Positions 7,632 to 15,398 of a DNA stretch of 64,000 nucleotides are shown piece after piece. The translations under genes and the position numbers were made by a program. The stretch covers positions 1-64,000 of the forward strand of contig NZ_JAZDCH010000029.1 in assembly GCF_036311905.1 (NCBI RefSeq). The letters run 5' to 3'. Below the pieces are notes generated by a model. It worked only from the letters and a program-made list of their open reading frames with translations. It had not been told where the DNA came from and searched no databases. The first letter of the stretch is position 1; each line of letters opens with the position of its first letter. Source of the DNA: Brachybacterium sp036311905. Its GTDB lineage: Bacteria > Actinomycetota > Actinomycetes > Actinomycetales > Dermabacteraceae.

Positions 7632-7637
7632 TAAAGT
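7632..7637 (+). promoter_or_regulatory. -10 element of a leaderless promoter (GNAT gene)
   Basis: TAAAGT, 6 nt before the ATG at 7644; no Shine-Dalgarno sequence is present, so a leaderless mRNA is expected. Confidence 0.55.
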
Positions 7638-7643
7638 GCGGGC

Positions 7644-8132
7644 ATGGCAGCGCCGACAGCAGGGCAGGGACCGACCGTCACCCGAGCGACCGAGGCGGAG
7701 TTCGCCCTGCTCGAGCAGCTCCTGCAGCTCTACCTCCACGACTTCTCGGAGCACGCGGGCGGCGACGTGGACGAGCAGGGCCGCTACTCCTACGCCTGGC
7801 TCGACGCGTATCGGGAGGAGCCCGAGCGTCATGCCTACGTGATCCGCGTCGACGCCCACCCGGCCGGCTTCGCGCTGGTGCGCGCCGAGGACCCGGTGCA
7901 GATGGCGGAGTTCTTCGTGCTGCGGAAGTACCGCCGCACCGGGATCGGGGCCCGCTCCGCCCGCGAGATCATCGCCCTCCACCCGGGGCGCTGGTCGATC
8001 AGCCAGGTCGCGACGAACTCCTCGGCCACCGCGTTCTGGCGCCGGGTGATCCCGGCCGAGTTCGAGGAGACCGTGCACGCCGACGGCACCGTCGAGCAGC
8101 GCTTCGTCGCGGAGGCCGTCCCGGCGGGCTGA
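7644..8132 (+). CDS. GNAT family N-acetyltransferase
   Basis: A 162-residue acetyltransferase fold. After a variable N-terminal half, residues about 90-115 hold the acetyl-CoA loop (FFVLRKYRRTGIGARSAREI), followed by a short strand and the NSSATAFWRRV motif near the C-terminus. The substrate is unknown. It is a single gene flanked on both sides by family A repeats. The start is supported by the leaderless promoter immediately upstream. Confidence 0.82.
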   Translation: MAAPTAGQGPTVTRATEAEFALLEQLLQLYLHDFSEHAGGDVDEQGRYSYAWLDAYREEPERHAYVIRVDAHPAGFALVRAEDPVQMAEFFVLRKYRRTGIGARSAREIIALHPGRWSISQVATNSSATAFWRRVIPAEFEETVHADGTVEQRFVAEAVPAG

Positions 8133-8182
8133 GCACCGGCGGGGCACCCCAGCCGCGAACCGATGCTTCCCGCCCGGCCCTG

Positions 8183-8256
8183 CTGGAACTCCGCGCCCTG
8201 CGTGACCTGAAGCCCTGAGGAGCGGTGAGCTCACGCCTGGCGCGGTGTTTCAGCAG
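8183..8256. repeat. Family A palindromic repeat, copy 2
   Basis: Same architecture as copy 1: CTGGAACTCCGCGCCCTGCG…, a loop of about 20 bp, then GAGCTCACGCCTGGCGCGG and TTTCAGCAG. It lies exactly between two converging genes (ends at 8132 and 8279), where a bidirectional terminator would be useful. Confidence 0.8.
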
Positions 8257-8278
8257 CCGGCGACTCGGCCCCGCCCGC

Positions 8279-9544
8279 TCAGGCGCCGACCCGCACCGCC
8301 TCGGTCTCCGCCCGGGCCTCGGCGCCGACCTCGGCTACGACCCGCCGGCGGTGCAGCGCGAACGACCAGGCGGCCACGACCAGGCCGAGCAGGGCGAGCC
8401 CCACGCCCACCCAGGACGGGGCGAGCAGTCCCCAGCCGGCGGCGAGCACGGCCGCGCCGAGCGCCGCCCCGAGGGAGTTGCCGAGGTTCAGCGCGGAATG
8501 GTGCAGGGCTGCGGCGAGCGAGGGGGCGTCGGGCGAGGCGTCGAGCAGGAACATCTGCAGCGACGGGCCCATCAGCTGAGAGGTCACGGCGATCGCGAAC
8601 AGCAGCACGAGGCCGGCCACCGCGCTGTGGGCGACGAGGGCGAACACGGCGAGGCTGAGGGTCATGCCGACCAGGCCCGCGAAGATCGTGCCGTAGATGC
8701 TGAGATCGGCGAGGCGGCCGGCGAGGATGTTGCCGATCGTCATGCCGATGCCGAACACGAACAGCGCCCATGGCACGCCGCGCTCGCCGAGGCCCAGCAC
8801 GCCGGGGACGATCTCGCCGATGTAGCTGTACACGGCGAACATGCCGCCGAAGCCGATCGAGCCGATGCCGAGGCCGAACCACACCTGGGCGCGGCGCAGG
8901 GCCCGCAGCTCCGCTCGGATCGACCCGGTGGTGCCGCTGCCCTCCGGCTCGGGCACGAGGCGCCAGATCGCGATCGTGCTCGCCGCGGCGATCACCACGA
9001 CGATCACGTACGCCCAGCGCCAGCCGACCGACTGGCCGAGCGCGGTCGAGGCGGGCACGCCGAGCATCGTCGCGATGGTCAGGCCCAGCATCACGAGCGA
9101 CACGGAGCGGGCGCGCCGCCCGGGCGGGGAGAGCCGCGAGGCGACCAGGGAGGCGACGCCGAAGTAGGCGCCGTGCGGGAGGCCCGCGATGACCCGGGCG
9201 ATCGCGAGCACGCCGAAGCTCGGCGCCACCGCCGAGAGCAGGTTCCCGAGCCCGATCAGGGCGATCAGCAGCACCAGCAGCCGCGCCCGCGGAATCCGCA
9301 CCGCGGCGATCGTCACGAGCGGCGCCCCGATCACCACGCCGAGCGCGTACAGGGTGATCAGCATGCCGGCCTGCGGGATGCTCGCCCCGAGGTCGTCGGC
9401 GATCTGCGGCAGCAGGCCCATCGAGGCGAACTCGGTGGTACCGATCGCGAAGGCGCCGAGCGCCATCGCCACGATCACCAGCCGCAGCCGCCCGGGGGCG
9501 AGCGGGGCCGACGGGGCCGACGGGGCGGACGGGGACTGCGGCAC
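8279..9544 (-). CDS. MFS transporter, AraJ/drug-efflux type
   Basis: A 421-residue inner-membrane transporter with about 12 hydrophobic segments. The first helix carries ALGAFAIGTTEFASMGLLPQ, typical of the arabinose-efflux/AraJ (DHA1) branch that exports sugars or drugs. A conserved RxSPPGRRAR-like loop lies between helices 4 and 5. The substrate is not predictable. The GTG at 9544 is chosen because GGAGG lies 5 bp upstream. The open frame extends to 9913 without homology. Confidence 0.82.
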   Translation of the reverse strand: MPQSPSAPSAPSAPLAPGRLRLVIVAMALGAFAIGTTEFASMGLLPQIADDLGASIPQAGMLITLYALGVVIGAPLVTIAAVRIPRARLLVLLIALIGLGNLLSAVAPSFGVLAIARVIAGLPHGAYFGVASLVASRLSPPGRRARSVSLVMLGLTIATMLGVPASTALGQSVGWRWAYVIVVVIAAASTIAIWRLVPEPEGSGTTGSIRAELRALRRAQVWFGLGIGSIGFGGMFAVYSYIGEIVPGVLGLGERGVPWALFVFGIGMTIGNILAGRLADLSIYGTIFAGLVGMTLSLAVFALVAHSAVAGLVLLFAIAVTSQLMGPSLQMFLLDASPDAPSLAAALHHSALNLGNSLGAALGAAVLAAGWGLLAPSWVGVGLALLGLVVAAWSFALHRRRVVAEVGAEARAETEAVRVGA

Positions 9545-9672
9545 GGGGACCTCCGGCGCGGGCGGGACGGGAACGCTGCCGACGCTGGAAGCGGTGGGGA
9601 GGGTCCGATGGTATCGACTCCGGGGCCGCGGGGGAGGCGAGCCGACGGCGGGAGATGGCGGGCCGGACGAGG

Positions 9673-9716
9673 GCGCACCTCCAGCGCACCCCCAGCGCAC
9701 CCCCAGCGCACCCCTC
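9673..9716. repeat. Four tandem copies of an 11-bp unit
   Basis: GCGCACCTCCA, GCGCACCCCCA, GCGCACCCCCA, GCGCACCCCTC in direct succession. It lies in the 325-bp spacer (9545-9869) between the MFS gene and glnR. The rest of that spacer shows one GAAAC pentamer (9790) but no clear GlnR box. Confidence 0.8.
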
Positions 9717-9869
9717 CCGCTTCCGCCCCTGATCGCGCTGCGGGCTCCTTGATCACTTTTCGGTCTCGGCGATCCTCGACCATGGGCATGAAACGAGTGT
9801 TGCGGTGAAGTGGGGGCACACGACGGACGCGTTTCACAGTCGCTCCGTCCTGATCCAGAAGGTGGTCCC

Positions 9870-10583
9870 GTGGTGAGCCGTTCCCCGCATTCCGGTCTGC
9901 GCGTCCTGCACATCTCCCCGGCACCGCTGGCACTGCATCGTCCCGCGCTCGGGGCGCTCGCGGTCCTGCCGCTCTCCGTGCACTACGCCGGTGCCTCGCT
10001 GCCCGAGCTGCAGCGTGCCCCCGACTGCGATGTCGCCGTGTTCGATGCGACCTCGGACCTCACCTGGGCCCCGCACATGGCGACCCGGCTCGAGGCCGCC
10101 GGGCTCGGGCTGCCGCTCGTGATGATCATGGCCGAGAGCGGTCTGGCCGCCGCACACCAGGACTGGGGAGTGGCGGACTTCCTGCTCCCGACCTCGGGAC
10201 CGGCCGAGGTCGACGCCCGTCTCCGCCTGGCCATGCGCTTCGCGACCGCGCCGGAGGCGGGCCCCGAGCTGACCATCGTGGGCGGCCTGGTCATCGACGA
10301 GTCCAGCTACACCGTCACTCTGGACGGGCAGCCGCTCGAGCTGACCTTCAAGGAGTTCGAGCTGCTGAAGTACCTGGTCCAGCACCCGGGTCGGGTGTTC
10401 ACGCGTGCCCAGCTGCTGCAAGAGGTGTGGGGATACGACTACTTCGGCGGGACCCGCACCGTGGACGTGCACGTGCGTCGGCTGCGGGCGAAGCTCGGTG
10501 TCGGCATCGAGTCCGCGATCCACACCGTGCGCAATGTCGGCTACCGCTTCGACCTGGCCGTCTCCGAGCTGCAGAGCGCCTGA
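9870..10583 (+). CDS. glnR: GlnR-type nitrogen regulator (orphan OmpR-family)
   Basis: A 237-residue transcription factor. The N-terminal receiver-like half (1 to about 120) has the divergent GlnR features, including VAVFDATSDLTW and the AESGLAAAHQDWGVADFLLP block. The C-terminal winged helix (about 135-230) contains LTFKEFELLKYLVQHPGRVF and EVWGYDYFGGTRTVDVHVRR, near-identical to streptomycete GlnR. GlnR is the global nitrogen regulator of actinobacteria and works without a cognate kinase. No sensor kinase is adjacent here. GTG start (9870, or 9873) behind AGAAGGTGG. It sits next to the purine catabolic block whose promoters carry GlnR-type boxes. Confidence 0.9.
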   Translation: MVSRSPHSGLRVLHISPAPLALHRPALGALAVLPLSVHYAGASLPELQRAPDCDVAVFDATSDLTWAPHMATRLEAAGLGLPLVMIMAESGLAAAHQDWGVADFLLPTSGPAEVDARLRLAMRFATAPEAGPELTIVGGLVIDESSYTVTLDGQPLELTFKEFELLKYLVQHPGRVFTRAQLLQEVWGYDYFGGTRTVDVHVRRLRAKLGVGIESAIHTVRNVGYRFDLAVSELQSA

Positions 10584-10591
10584 GACCCGCC

Positions 10592-11260
10592 ATGTCGCAG
10601 CCGCTCCCGCCATCCACCCCGCATCCCGACGGCACCGCTCCCGACGACCCCGAGCTGCCGGTCACCACGGGCGTCCTGCTCGCGGCCGGCGAGGGCCGGC
10701 GCCTGGGCCTCGGCCCCAAGGCGCTGCTGGAGGTCGGCGGCGAGCCGGTCGTCTCCGTCCTCACCCGACGCCTGCTCGAGGGCGGCTGCCGGGACGTGGT
10801 GGCGGTCGTCGGCGCCCATGGCGAACGGGTCGGCGCCGCGGCGCGGGAGGCCGGCGCGGTCGTGGTCGACAGCCCGCTGTGGCGGCTCGGCATGTCCGTC
10901 TCGCTGCGCGCCGGGGTCGCCGCGGCCGACGCCCCGCAACTGCTGATCACGCTGGTGGACCAGGTGGGGGTCGACGCCGTGCTGGTGCGCCGACTGCTCC
11001 GGGCCCACCGGTCGGGACGCGTGACCTCCGCGGCGTATCCCGGCCCGGACGGGACCCTGGTGCGTCGGCACCCCGTGCTGATGGATGCGGCCGACGCCCG
11101 CGCGGCGGCCGCCCAGGCGCACGGCGACCGCGGGGCCCGCGACTGGCTGCGCGCCCATGCCGAGCGCGTCGACCTCGTGGACTGCCGCGATCTGGACGAC
11201 GGCGGCGATCTCGACACCCGAGCGGATCTCTCGCGCCTGGACCTCCACACCACCCGCTGA
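10592..11260 (+). CDS. MocA/MobA-like molybdenum cofactor nucleotidyltransferase
   Basis: A 222-residue NTP-transferase-fold enzyme. The signature LLAAGEGRRLGLGPKALLEV lies at about residues 28-47, and ITLVDQVGVD supplies the metal-binding Asp. MocA-type enzymes attach CMP to molybdopterin for the xanthine dehydrogenase family. That fits the xanthine dehydrogenase genes 12 kb downstream. It starts 8 bp after the glnR stop and is likely co-transcribed with it. Confidence 0.8.
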   Translation: MSQPLPPSTPHPDGTAPDDPELPVTTGVLLAAGEGRRLGLGPKALLEVGGEPVVSVLTRRLLEGGCRDVVAVVGAHGERVGAAAREAGAVVVDSPLWRLGMSVSLRAGVAAADAPQLLITLVDQVGVDAVLVRRLLRAHRSGRVTSAAYPGPDGTLVRRHPVLMDAADARAAAAQAHGDRGARDWLRAHAERVDLVDCRDLDDGGDLDTRADLSRLDLHTTR

Positions 11261-11297
11261 GCGGCGTCTGCGCCCTGCACCGGTTCCGGACTCGGCC

Positions 11298-12020
11298 TCA
11301 GACCCGGCACCGCCGGTGCCCGACGAGCGCGGTGACGGCGCAGATCAGCCCGGCGAGCAGCAGCCCCGCCCCGACGTGCACCTGCAGCAGCAGCGCCCCG
11401 ACGGCGGCGCCTACGAGCATCAGCACCACCGCCAGCAGCCGTCGGGCCCACAGGTCACCGGCTCCCCCGGCCAGGCGCGAGTCCATCGCGAGCCCCGTGA
11501 TGGTGGAGGTGATGACCACCGTGGTCACGTCCTTCACGGCGAGCGCGCGGGCGGCCGCGGCCTGCGCCCCCATCGCGAGGCCCAGCGCCCCGGTCACCCC
11601 CAGCAGCACCGGATGCGGGGCATCGCCCCAGAGCATCAGCAGGGCGCCGGTGGCGATCACCAGCGCGCCGACGCCGCAGAGCACCCCCGTGGTCGCCGTC
11701 GACCATGCCCCGCTGCGACCGCGCACGGCGCGACCGGCCAGGACGGCGCCCAGCACGAACCCTGCCAGGGCGAGCACCGGACCGGTGACCGGGAGGTCAT
11801 CCGCGCCGGTCAGCGCCATGCCGAGGATGACCACGTTGCCGGTCATGTTCGCGGTGAACACGCGGTCCAGCCCCAGATAGCCGACGGCGTCGACGATGCC
11901 GGTGGCGGCGGTGAGGGTGAGCATCAGGTGGAGCGTGGTGGGCCGCGGAGCCCGGGCCGGAGCGGCGGTGGGCTCGGGGGCGGTGGGCTCGGCGACGGCG
12001 GGAACATCGGGGGCGGTCAT
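11298..12020 (-). CDS. DUF1275 (YoaK-type) membrane protein
   Basis: A 240-residue integral membrane protein with about six hydrophobic segments and the family motif VDAVGYLGLDRVFTANMTGN near residue 45. DUF1275 proteins have no established function; some lie beside transport or stress genes. It is convergent with the MocA-like gene and divergent from the formamidase operon. A TAGCGT -10 lies 7 nt before the ATG, so the mRNA should be leaderless. Confidence 0.85.
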   Translation of the reverse strand: MTAPDVPAVAEPTAPEPTAAPARAPRPTTLHLMLTLTAATGIVDAVGYLGLDRVFTANMTGNVVILGMALTGADDLPVTGPVLALAGFVLGAVLAGRAVRGRSGAWSTATTGVLCGVGALVIATGALLMLWGDAPHPVLLGVTGALGLAMGAQAAAARALAVKDVTTVVITSTITGLAMDSRLAGGAGDLWARRLLAVVLMLVGAAVGALLLQVHVGAGLLLAGLICAVTALVGHRRCRV

Positions 12021-12027
12021 GCGCCGG

Positions 12028-12033
12028 ACGCTA
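12028..12033 (-). promoter_or_regulatory. -10 element of a leaderless promoter (DUF1275 gene)
   Basis: TAGCGT on the reverse strand, 7 nt from the ATG at 12020. Confidence 0.55.
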
Positions 12034-12043
12034 CGCACCGGGC

Positions 12044-12081
12044 GAAACCCGGACGGCACAGCCGTGTAACAGGCGCGTAAA
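12044..12081 (+). promoter_or_regulatory. Candidate GlnR box array upstream of formamidase operon
   Basis: GAAAC (12044), GTAAC (12066) and GTAAA (12077) fall on one 11-bp register, with a weak GGCAC at 12055. The pair GTAAC-n6-GTAAA approximates the GlnR consensus gTnAc-n6-GaAAc. A TAGCGT -10 follows at 12092-12097, and the ATG is at 12120. Confidence 0.6.
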
Positions 12082-12119
12082 ACCCCGCCGCTAGCGTGAC
12101 GAGCGACCTGAGGAGGAGC

Positions 12120-13211
12120 ATGAGCACCGACATCCTGCGACCGGGCGGAGACCCGACGACCGGAGTGGCCCACCTCCCCGTGGAGGAGTCGACGAGCCTG
12201 TGGGGCCGGCTGCCCTGCGCCGCCGATGCGCCGGTGCTGCGTCTCGACCCCGGCGACGAGGTGGTCGTGGACACCCTCAGCCACGAGGGCATCCTCGAGG
12301 ACCAGGGGCGCGATCCCGTCGCCTTCTTCGCCGCCCACGGCGTCGACCCCGAGCAGGTGCTGCCCGACGCGATCGCGCTCGCCGCCGGGCATCCGGGCCG
12401 GGATCCCCGCCGCGACGGACCCCACGTGGTCACCGGCCCGATCCACGTGGCCGGCGCCCTCCCCGGGGACCTGCTGCGGATCACGATCCTCGAGCACACG
12501 CCGCGCGTCCCCTACGGGGTGGTCTCCAACCGGCACGGCCGCGGCGCCCTGCCGGGGGAGTACCCGCGCGGCGAGGGCTCGGTGAGCATCTTCGCCGGCG
12601 TCGAGGAGACCGGGGACGGGCTGGTCGGCACCATGGCTCCGCGCGCCGGGGCCGAGCGCACCATCCGCTTCCCGCTGCGACCGTTCCTCGGGATCATGGG
12701 CGTGGCCGTGCCCGGTGCGGAGCGACCCCACTCGGTGCCGCCCGGTCCCCACGGCGGCAACATCGACCTGAACCTGCTCACGGCCGGGTCGTCCCTCTAC
12801 CTGCCGGTGCAGGTCGAGGGGGCGCTCGCGTATGTCGGCGACCCGCACTTCGCGCAGGGGGACGGGGAGGTGGCGCTGACCGCGATGGAGGCGAGCCTCC
12901 GCAGCCGGCTGCGGCTCGACGTGATCCCCCGCGAGGAGGCGGTCGAGCAGTTCGGCGAGGTCGTCGGCCCCCTCGCCGAGACCGCCGAGCATCTCGTCCC
13001 CACCGGCATGGACGAGGATCTCGACCGTGCCGTGCAGGACTGCGTGCGCCAGGCGATCGCCCTGCTCCAGGCGCGATGGGGGCTGGATCCGGAGCATGCC
13101 TACGCCTATCTCAGCGCCGCCACCGACTTCGACATCTCGCAGGTCGTCGACGTCGTCAAGGGCGTGCACGCCCGCATCCGCACGGCCGACCTCGCGGAGG
13201 TCCGCCGATGA
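12120..13211 (+). CDS. Acetamidase/formamidase family amidohydrolase
   Basis: A 363-residue FmdA/AmdA-family enzyme that hydrolyses short amides such as formamide to acid and ammonia. Family blocks visible include LDPGDEVVVDT, the GPIHVAGALPGDLLRITI block and PHGGNIDLNLL. AGGAGGAG lies just before the ATG. It heads an operon joined by ATGA overlaps to the AtzH-amidase and OHCU decarboxylase genes. In this context the amide could be a product of ureide breakdown (for example oxamate) rather than formamide; that is inference. A GlnR-type array precedes it. Confidence 0.85.
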   Translation: MSTDILRPGGDPTTGVAHLPVEESTSLWGRLPCAADAPVLRLDPGDEVVVDTLSHEGILEDQGRDPVAFFAAHGVDPEQVLPDAIALAAGHPGRDPRRDGPHVVTGPIHVAGALPGDLLRITILEHTPRVPYGVVSNRHGRGALPGEYPRGEGSVSIFAGVEETGDGLVGTMAPRAGAERTIRFPLRPFLGIMGVAVPGAERPHSVPPGPHGGNIDLNLLTAGSSLYLPVQVEGALAYVGDPHFAQGDGEVALTAMEASLRSRLRLDVIPREEAVEQFGEVVGPLAETAEHLVPTGMDEDLDRAVQDCVRQAIALLQARWGLDPEHAYAYLSAATDFDISQVVDVVKGVHARIRTADLAEVRR

Positions 13212-14812
13212 GCACCCCGCCCGACGAGTCCCGGCCCGTTGCGCAGGGGCCGGAGATCCCGGGCCTGCTCGAGGCGTTCTGGGCCTACGAGACCGCGCTC
13301 ATGGCCGACGACCTGGCGGCGCTCGACGACCTGTTCGCGCCCGGACCCGACACCCTGCGCGGGGACGCCGGCGGGCTGCTGCGGGGCCACGAGGCGATCA
13401 GCACCTTCCGCGGCGCCCGGGGCGGGGCCCCGAGGCGACGCATCGTCGCCCTCGACGTGCGCGCGCTCGGCGAGGAGCACGCCGCGGTCGTGGCGACCAC
13501 GGAGCTGCTGCGCGGCGGCCGCGGCCTGCAGACCCAGGTGTGGCGCCGCGGCGAGGACGGCTGGAAGGTCGCCGTCGCCCACGTCGCCGTCGCCGCCCCC
13601 GCCCTGGACCGCCGCATCTGGCGGGTCGTCGGGGACCCCCTCGTGCCGTCCACCCGCCCGGCCGGCGCCGGACCGGGGCCGCTCGCCGGGGAGCGCGTCG
13701 CCGTCAAGGACGTCCTCGCCGTCCAGGGCCAGCGGGTCGGCGGCGGCAGCCCCTCCCTGCTCGCCGGCTCCCACCCCGAGCCCCGTCACGCCGCCGCGGT
13801 GCAGGCCCTGCTCGACGCCGGCGCGGAGGTCACCGGCATCGCCGCCACCGACGAGCTCGCCTTCAGTCTCGCCGGCACCAGCACCCACTACGGCACGCCG
13901 CCGAACCCGCGGGCGCCGCACCGCATCAGCGGCGGATCGACCTCGGGCCCGGCCACCGCCGTCTCTCTCGGGCACGCGAGCATCGGCCTCGGCACCGACA
14001 CCGGCGGGTCGATCCGGGTCCCCGCCGCGTATCAGGGGCTGTGGGGGCTGCGGCCGACCCACGGCGCCGTCTCCCGCGAGGGCGTGCTCCCGCTCGCCCC
14101 GAGCTTCGACACCGTCGGACTCCTGACCCGCGACCCGAGCCTGCTCGCCCGGGCCGCAGCGACCCTCCTGCCCGATCACGGGCAGGTGCTCGCGGACCCC
14201 GTGCTGCGCACCGTCCCCGGTCTCGGGCAGCAGCTGGACGCCGAGATCGCCCGCGCCCTCGAGGCGACGCTACGCCGCTGGTCGGCGATGACCCCTGTCG
14301 AAGCGGTCGCTCCGCTCGCGACGGAGGAGCTCGAGCGCTGGGCCGAGGCGTTCTCCGTCCTCCAGGCCCGTGAGGCCTGGGCGGCCCACGGTCCGTGGGT
14401 GCGCGCCCACCGCGAGGCGCTCGCCCCCGACGTCGGCGCCCGCCTCGACCGCGCCGCCGCCCTCACCGCCGCCGACGAGGACTCCGCCCGTGTCGAGCGC
14501 GCCCGCGCCGTGGAGGCGATCCTCTCCCGGCTCGCCGACGGGGTGCTGGTCGTGCCCGCGACCTCGTCGGTCGCGCCGCTGCTGCACGAGGCCGCTGCCG
14601 GAGGCCCGGTCCTCGAGGCGCAGCGCGCCCGCACCCTGCGCCTGACCTGCCTCGCGGGACTCGCCGGGCTGCCCGCCGTCGCCGTCCCCCTGAGCGTCGA
14701 CCCGCAGGGCGTGGGGGAGCGCCTGCCCACCGCCCTCACCCTCGTCGGCCCGCCGGGCAGCGACCTCGACCTGATCCGCCTCGCCGCACACCTCGAGGGA
14801 GAGCCCGCATGA
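13208..14812 (+). CDS. AtzH-like domain fused to amidase-signature hydrolase
   Basis: A 534-residue two-domain protein. Residues 1 to about 130 form an NTF2-like AtzH/HpxZ domain (DUF3225; FWAYETALMADDLAALDDLF through VWRRGEDGWKVAVAHV). Residues about 155-530 form an amidase-signature enzyme with the complete Lys-Ser-Ser triad: AVKDV, GGSTSGP and GTDTGGSIRVP. HpxZ-type proteins are linked to oxalurate breakdown in Klebsiella. Lying beside a ureidoglycine aminotransferase, which makes oxalurate, this enzyme is a good candidate for oxalurate or oxamate hydrolysis. Four-base overlaps at both ends couple it to its neighbours. Confidence 0.82.
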   Translation: MSTPPDESRPVAQGPEIPGLLEAFWAYETALMADDLAALDDLFAPGPDTLRGDAGGLLRGHEAISTFRGARGGAPRRRIVALDVRALGEEHAAVVATTELLRGGRGLQTQVWRRGEDGWKVAVAHVAVAAPALDRRIWRVVGDPLVPSTRPAGAGPGPLAGERVAVKDVLAVQGQRVGGGSPSLLAGSHPEPRHAAAVQALLDAGAEVTGIAATDELAFSLAGTSTHYGTPPNPRAPHRISGGSTSGPATAVSLGHASIGLGTDTGGSIRVPAAYQGLWGLRPTHGAVSREGVLPLAPSFDTVGLLTRDPSLLARAAATLLPDHGQVLADPVLRTVPGLGQQLDAEIARALEATLRRWSAMTPVEAVAPLATEELERWAEAFSVLQAREAWAAHGPWVRAHREALAPDVGARLDRAAALTAADEDSARVERARAVEAILSRLADGVLVVPATSSVAPLLHEAAAGGPVLEAQRARTLRLTCLAGLAGLPAVAVPLSVDPQGVGERLPTALTLVGPPGSDLDLIRLAAHLEGEPA

Positions 14813-15318
14813 GCCCCCGCACCGCCCTGGACCGCCTCAACGGCGCCCCGCCCGTCGAGCTCGCGGAGCAGCTGCGCGGCTGCGCCCCGATCGAGAGCTG
14901 GGTGCGGCATCTCATCGACTCCCGCCCCTATCCGAGCCGGGAGTCGCTGCTCGCCGAGGCCTCCGCCCGCGCCCGCACCTGGACCACCGCCGAGGTGCTC
15001 GGGGCCCTCGCGCACCACCCGCGGATCGGGGAGCGGGCCGGTGATCGGGCCGTCGCGCTGAGCGCCGTCGAGGCGGAGCACTCCGCCGCCGAGCAGGCCG
15101 GGGTCGACGACCCGGGCGCGTGGGTCCTCGCCAACTCCCGCTACGAGCGGCGCTTCGGCACCGTGTTCCTGATCCGCGCCGCGGGCCGCAGCCAGGCCGA
15201 GATGCTCGCCGAGCTCGAGCGCCGCCTCCTCCTGGACGACGAGGACGAGCGGGCGGAGCGCGCCGAGCAGCTCCGTCAGATCGCCCTGCTCCGTCTCGAC
15301 GCCCTGGTCGCGGACTGA
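14809..15318 (+). CDS. uraD: OHCU decarboxylase
   Basis: A 169-residue 2-oxo-4-hydroxy-4-carboxy-5-ureidoimidazoline decarboxylase, the last step from urate to S-allantoin. The hallmark HHPRIGE motif lies near residue 67, with the catalytic His, and the C-terminal ERRFGTVFLIRAAGRS block is present. It overlaps the amidase gene by four bases. Its partners uraH and uricase are in the next operon, about 5 kb away. Confidence 0.92.
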   Translation: MSPRTALDRLNGAPPVELAEQLRGCAPIESWVRHLIDSRPYPSRESLLAEASARARTWTTAEVLGALAHHPRIGERAGDRAVALSAVEAEHSAAEQAGVDDPGAWVLANSRYERRFGTVFLIRAAGRSQAEMLAELERRLLLDDEDERAERAEQLRQIALLRLDALVAD

Positions 15319-15327
15319 CCCGCATCG

Positions 15328-15343
15328 GTAACACCCCTGAAAC
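15328..15343 (+). promoter_or_regulatory. GlnR box upstream of the aminotransferase gene
   Basis: GTAAC-ACCCCT-GAAAC is an exact match to the gTnAc-n6-GaAAc pattern. It lies in the 80-bp gap between uraD and the aminotransferase gene, so this second half of the operon may have its own nitrogen-controlled promoter. Confidence 0.7.
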
Positions 15344-15398
15344 GTTCGTTGCATTGACTGGGGTCATTCACCGGAACGGCCCCAGGACGGAACTCCCC

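Noticed and set aside
9790..9835. GAAAC and inverted GTTTC upstream of glnR as an autoregulatory GlnR box
   Set aside because: The two pentamers are not on an 11-bp register and no GTnAC partner is present, unlike the other arrays.
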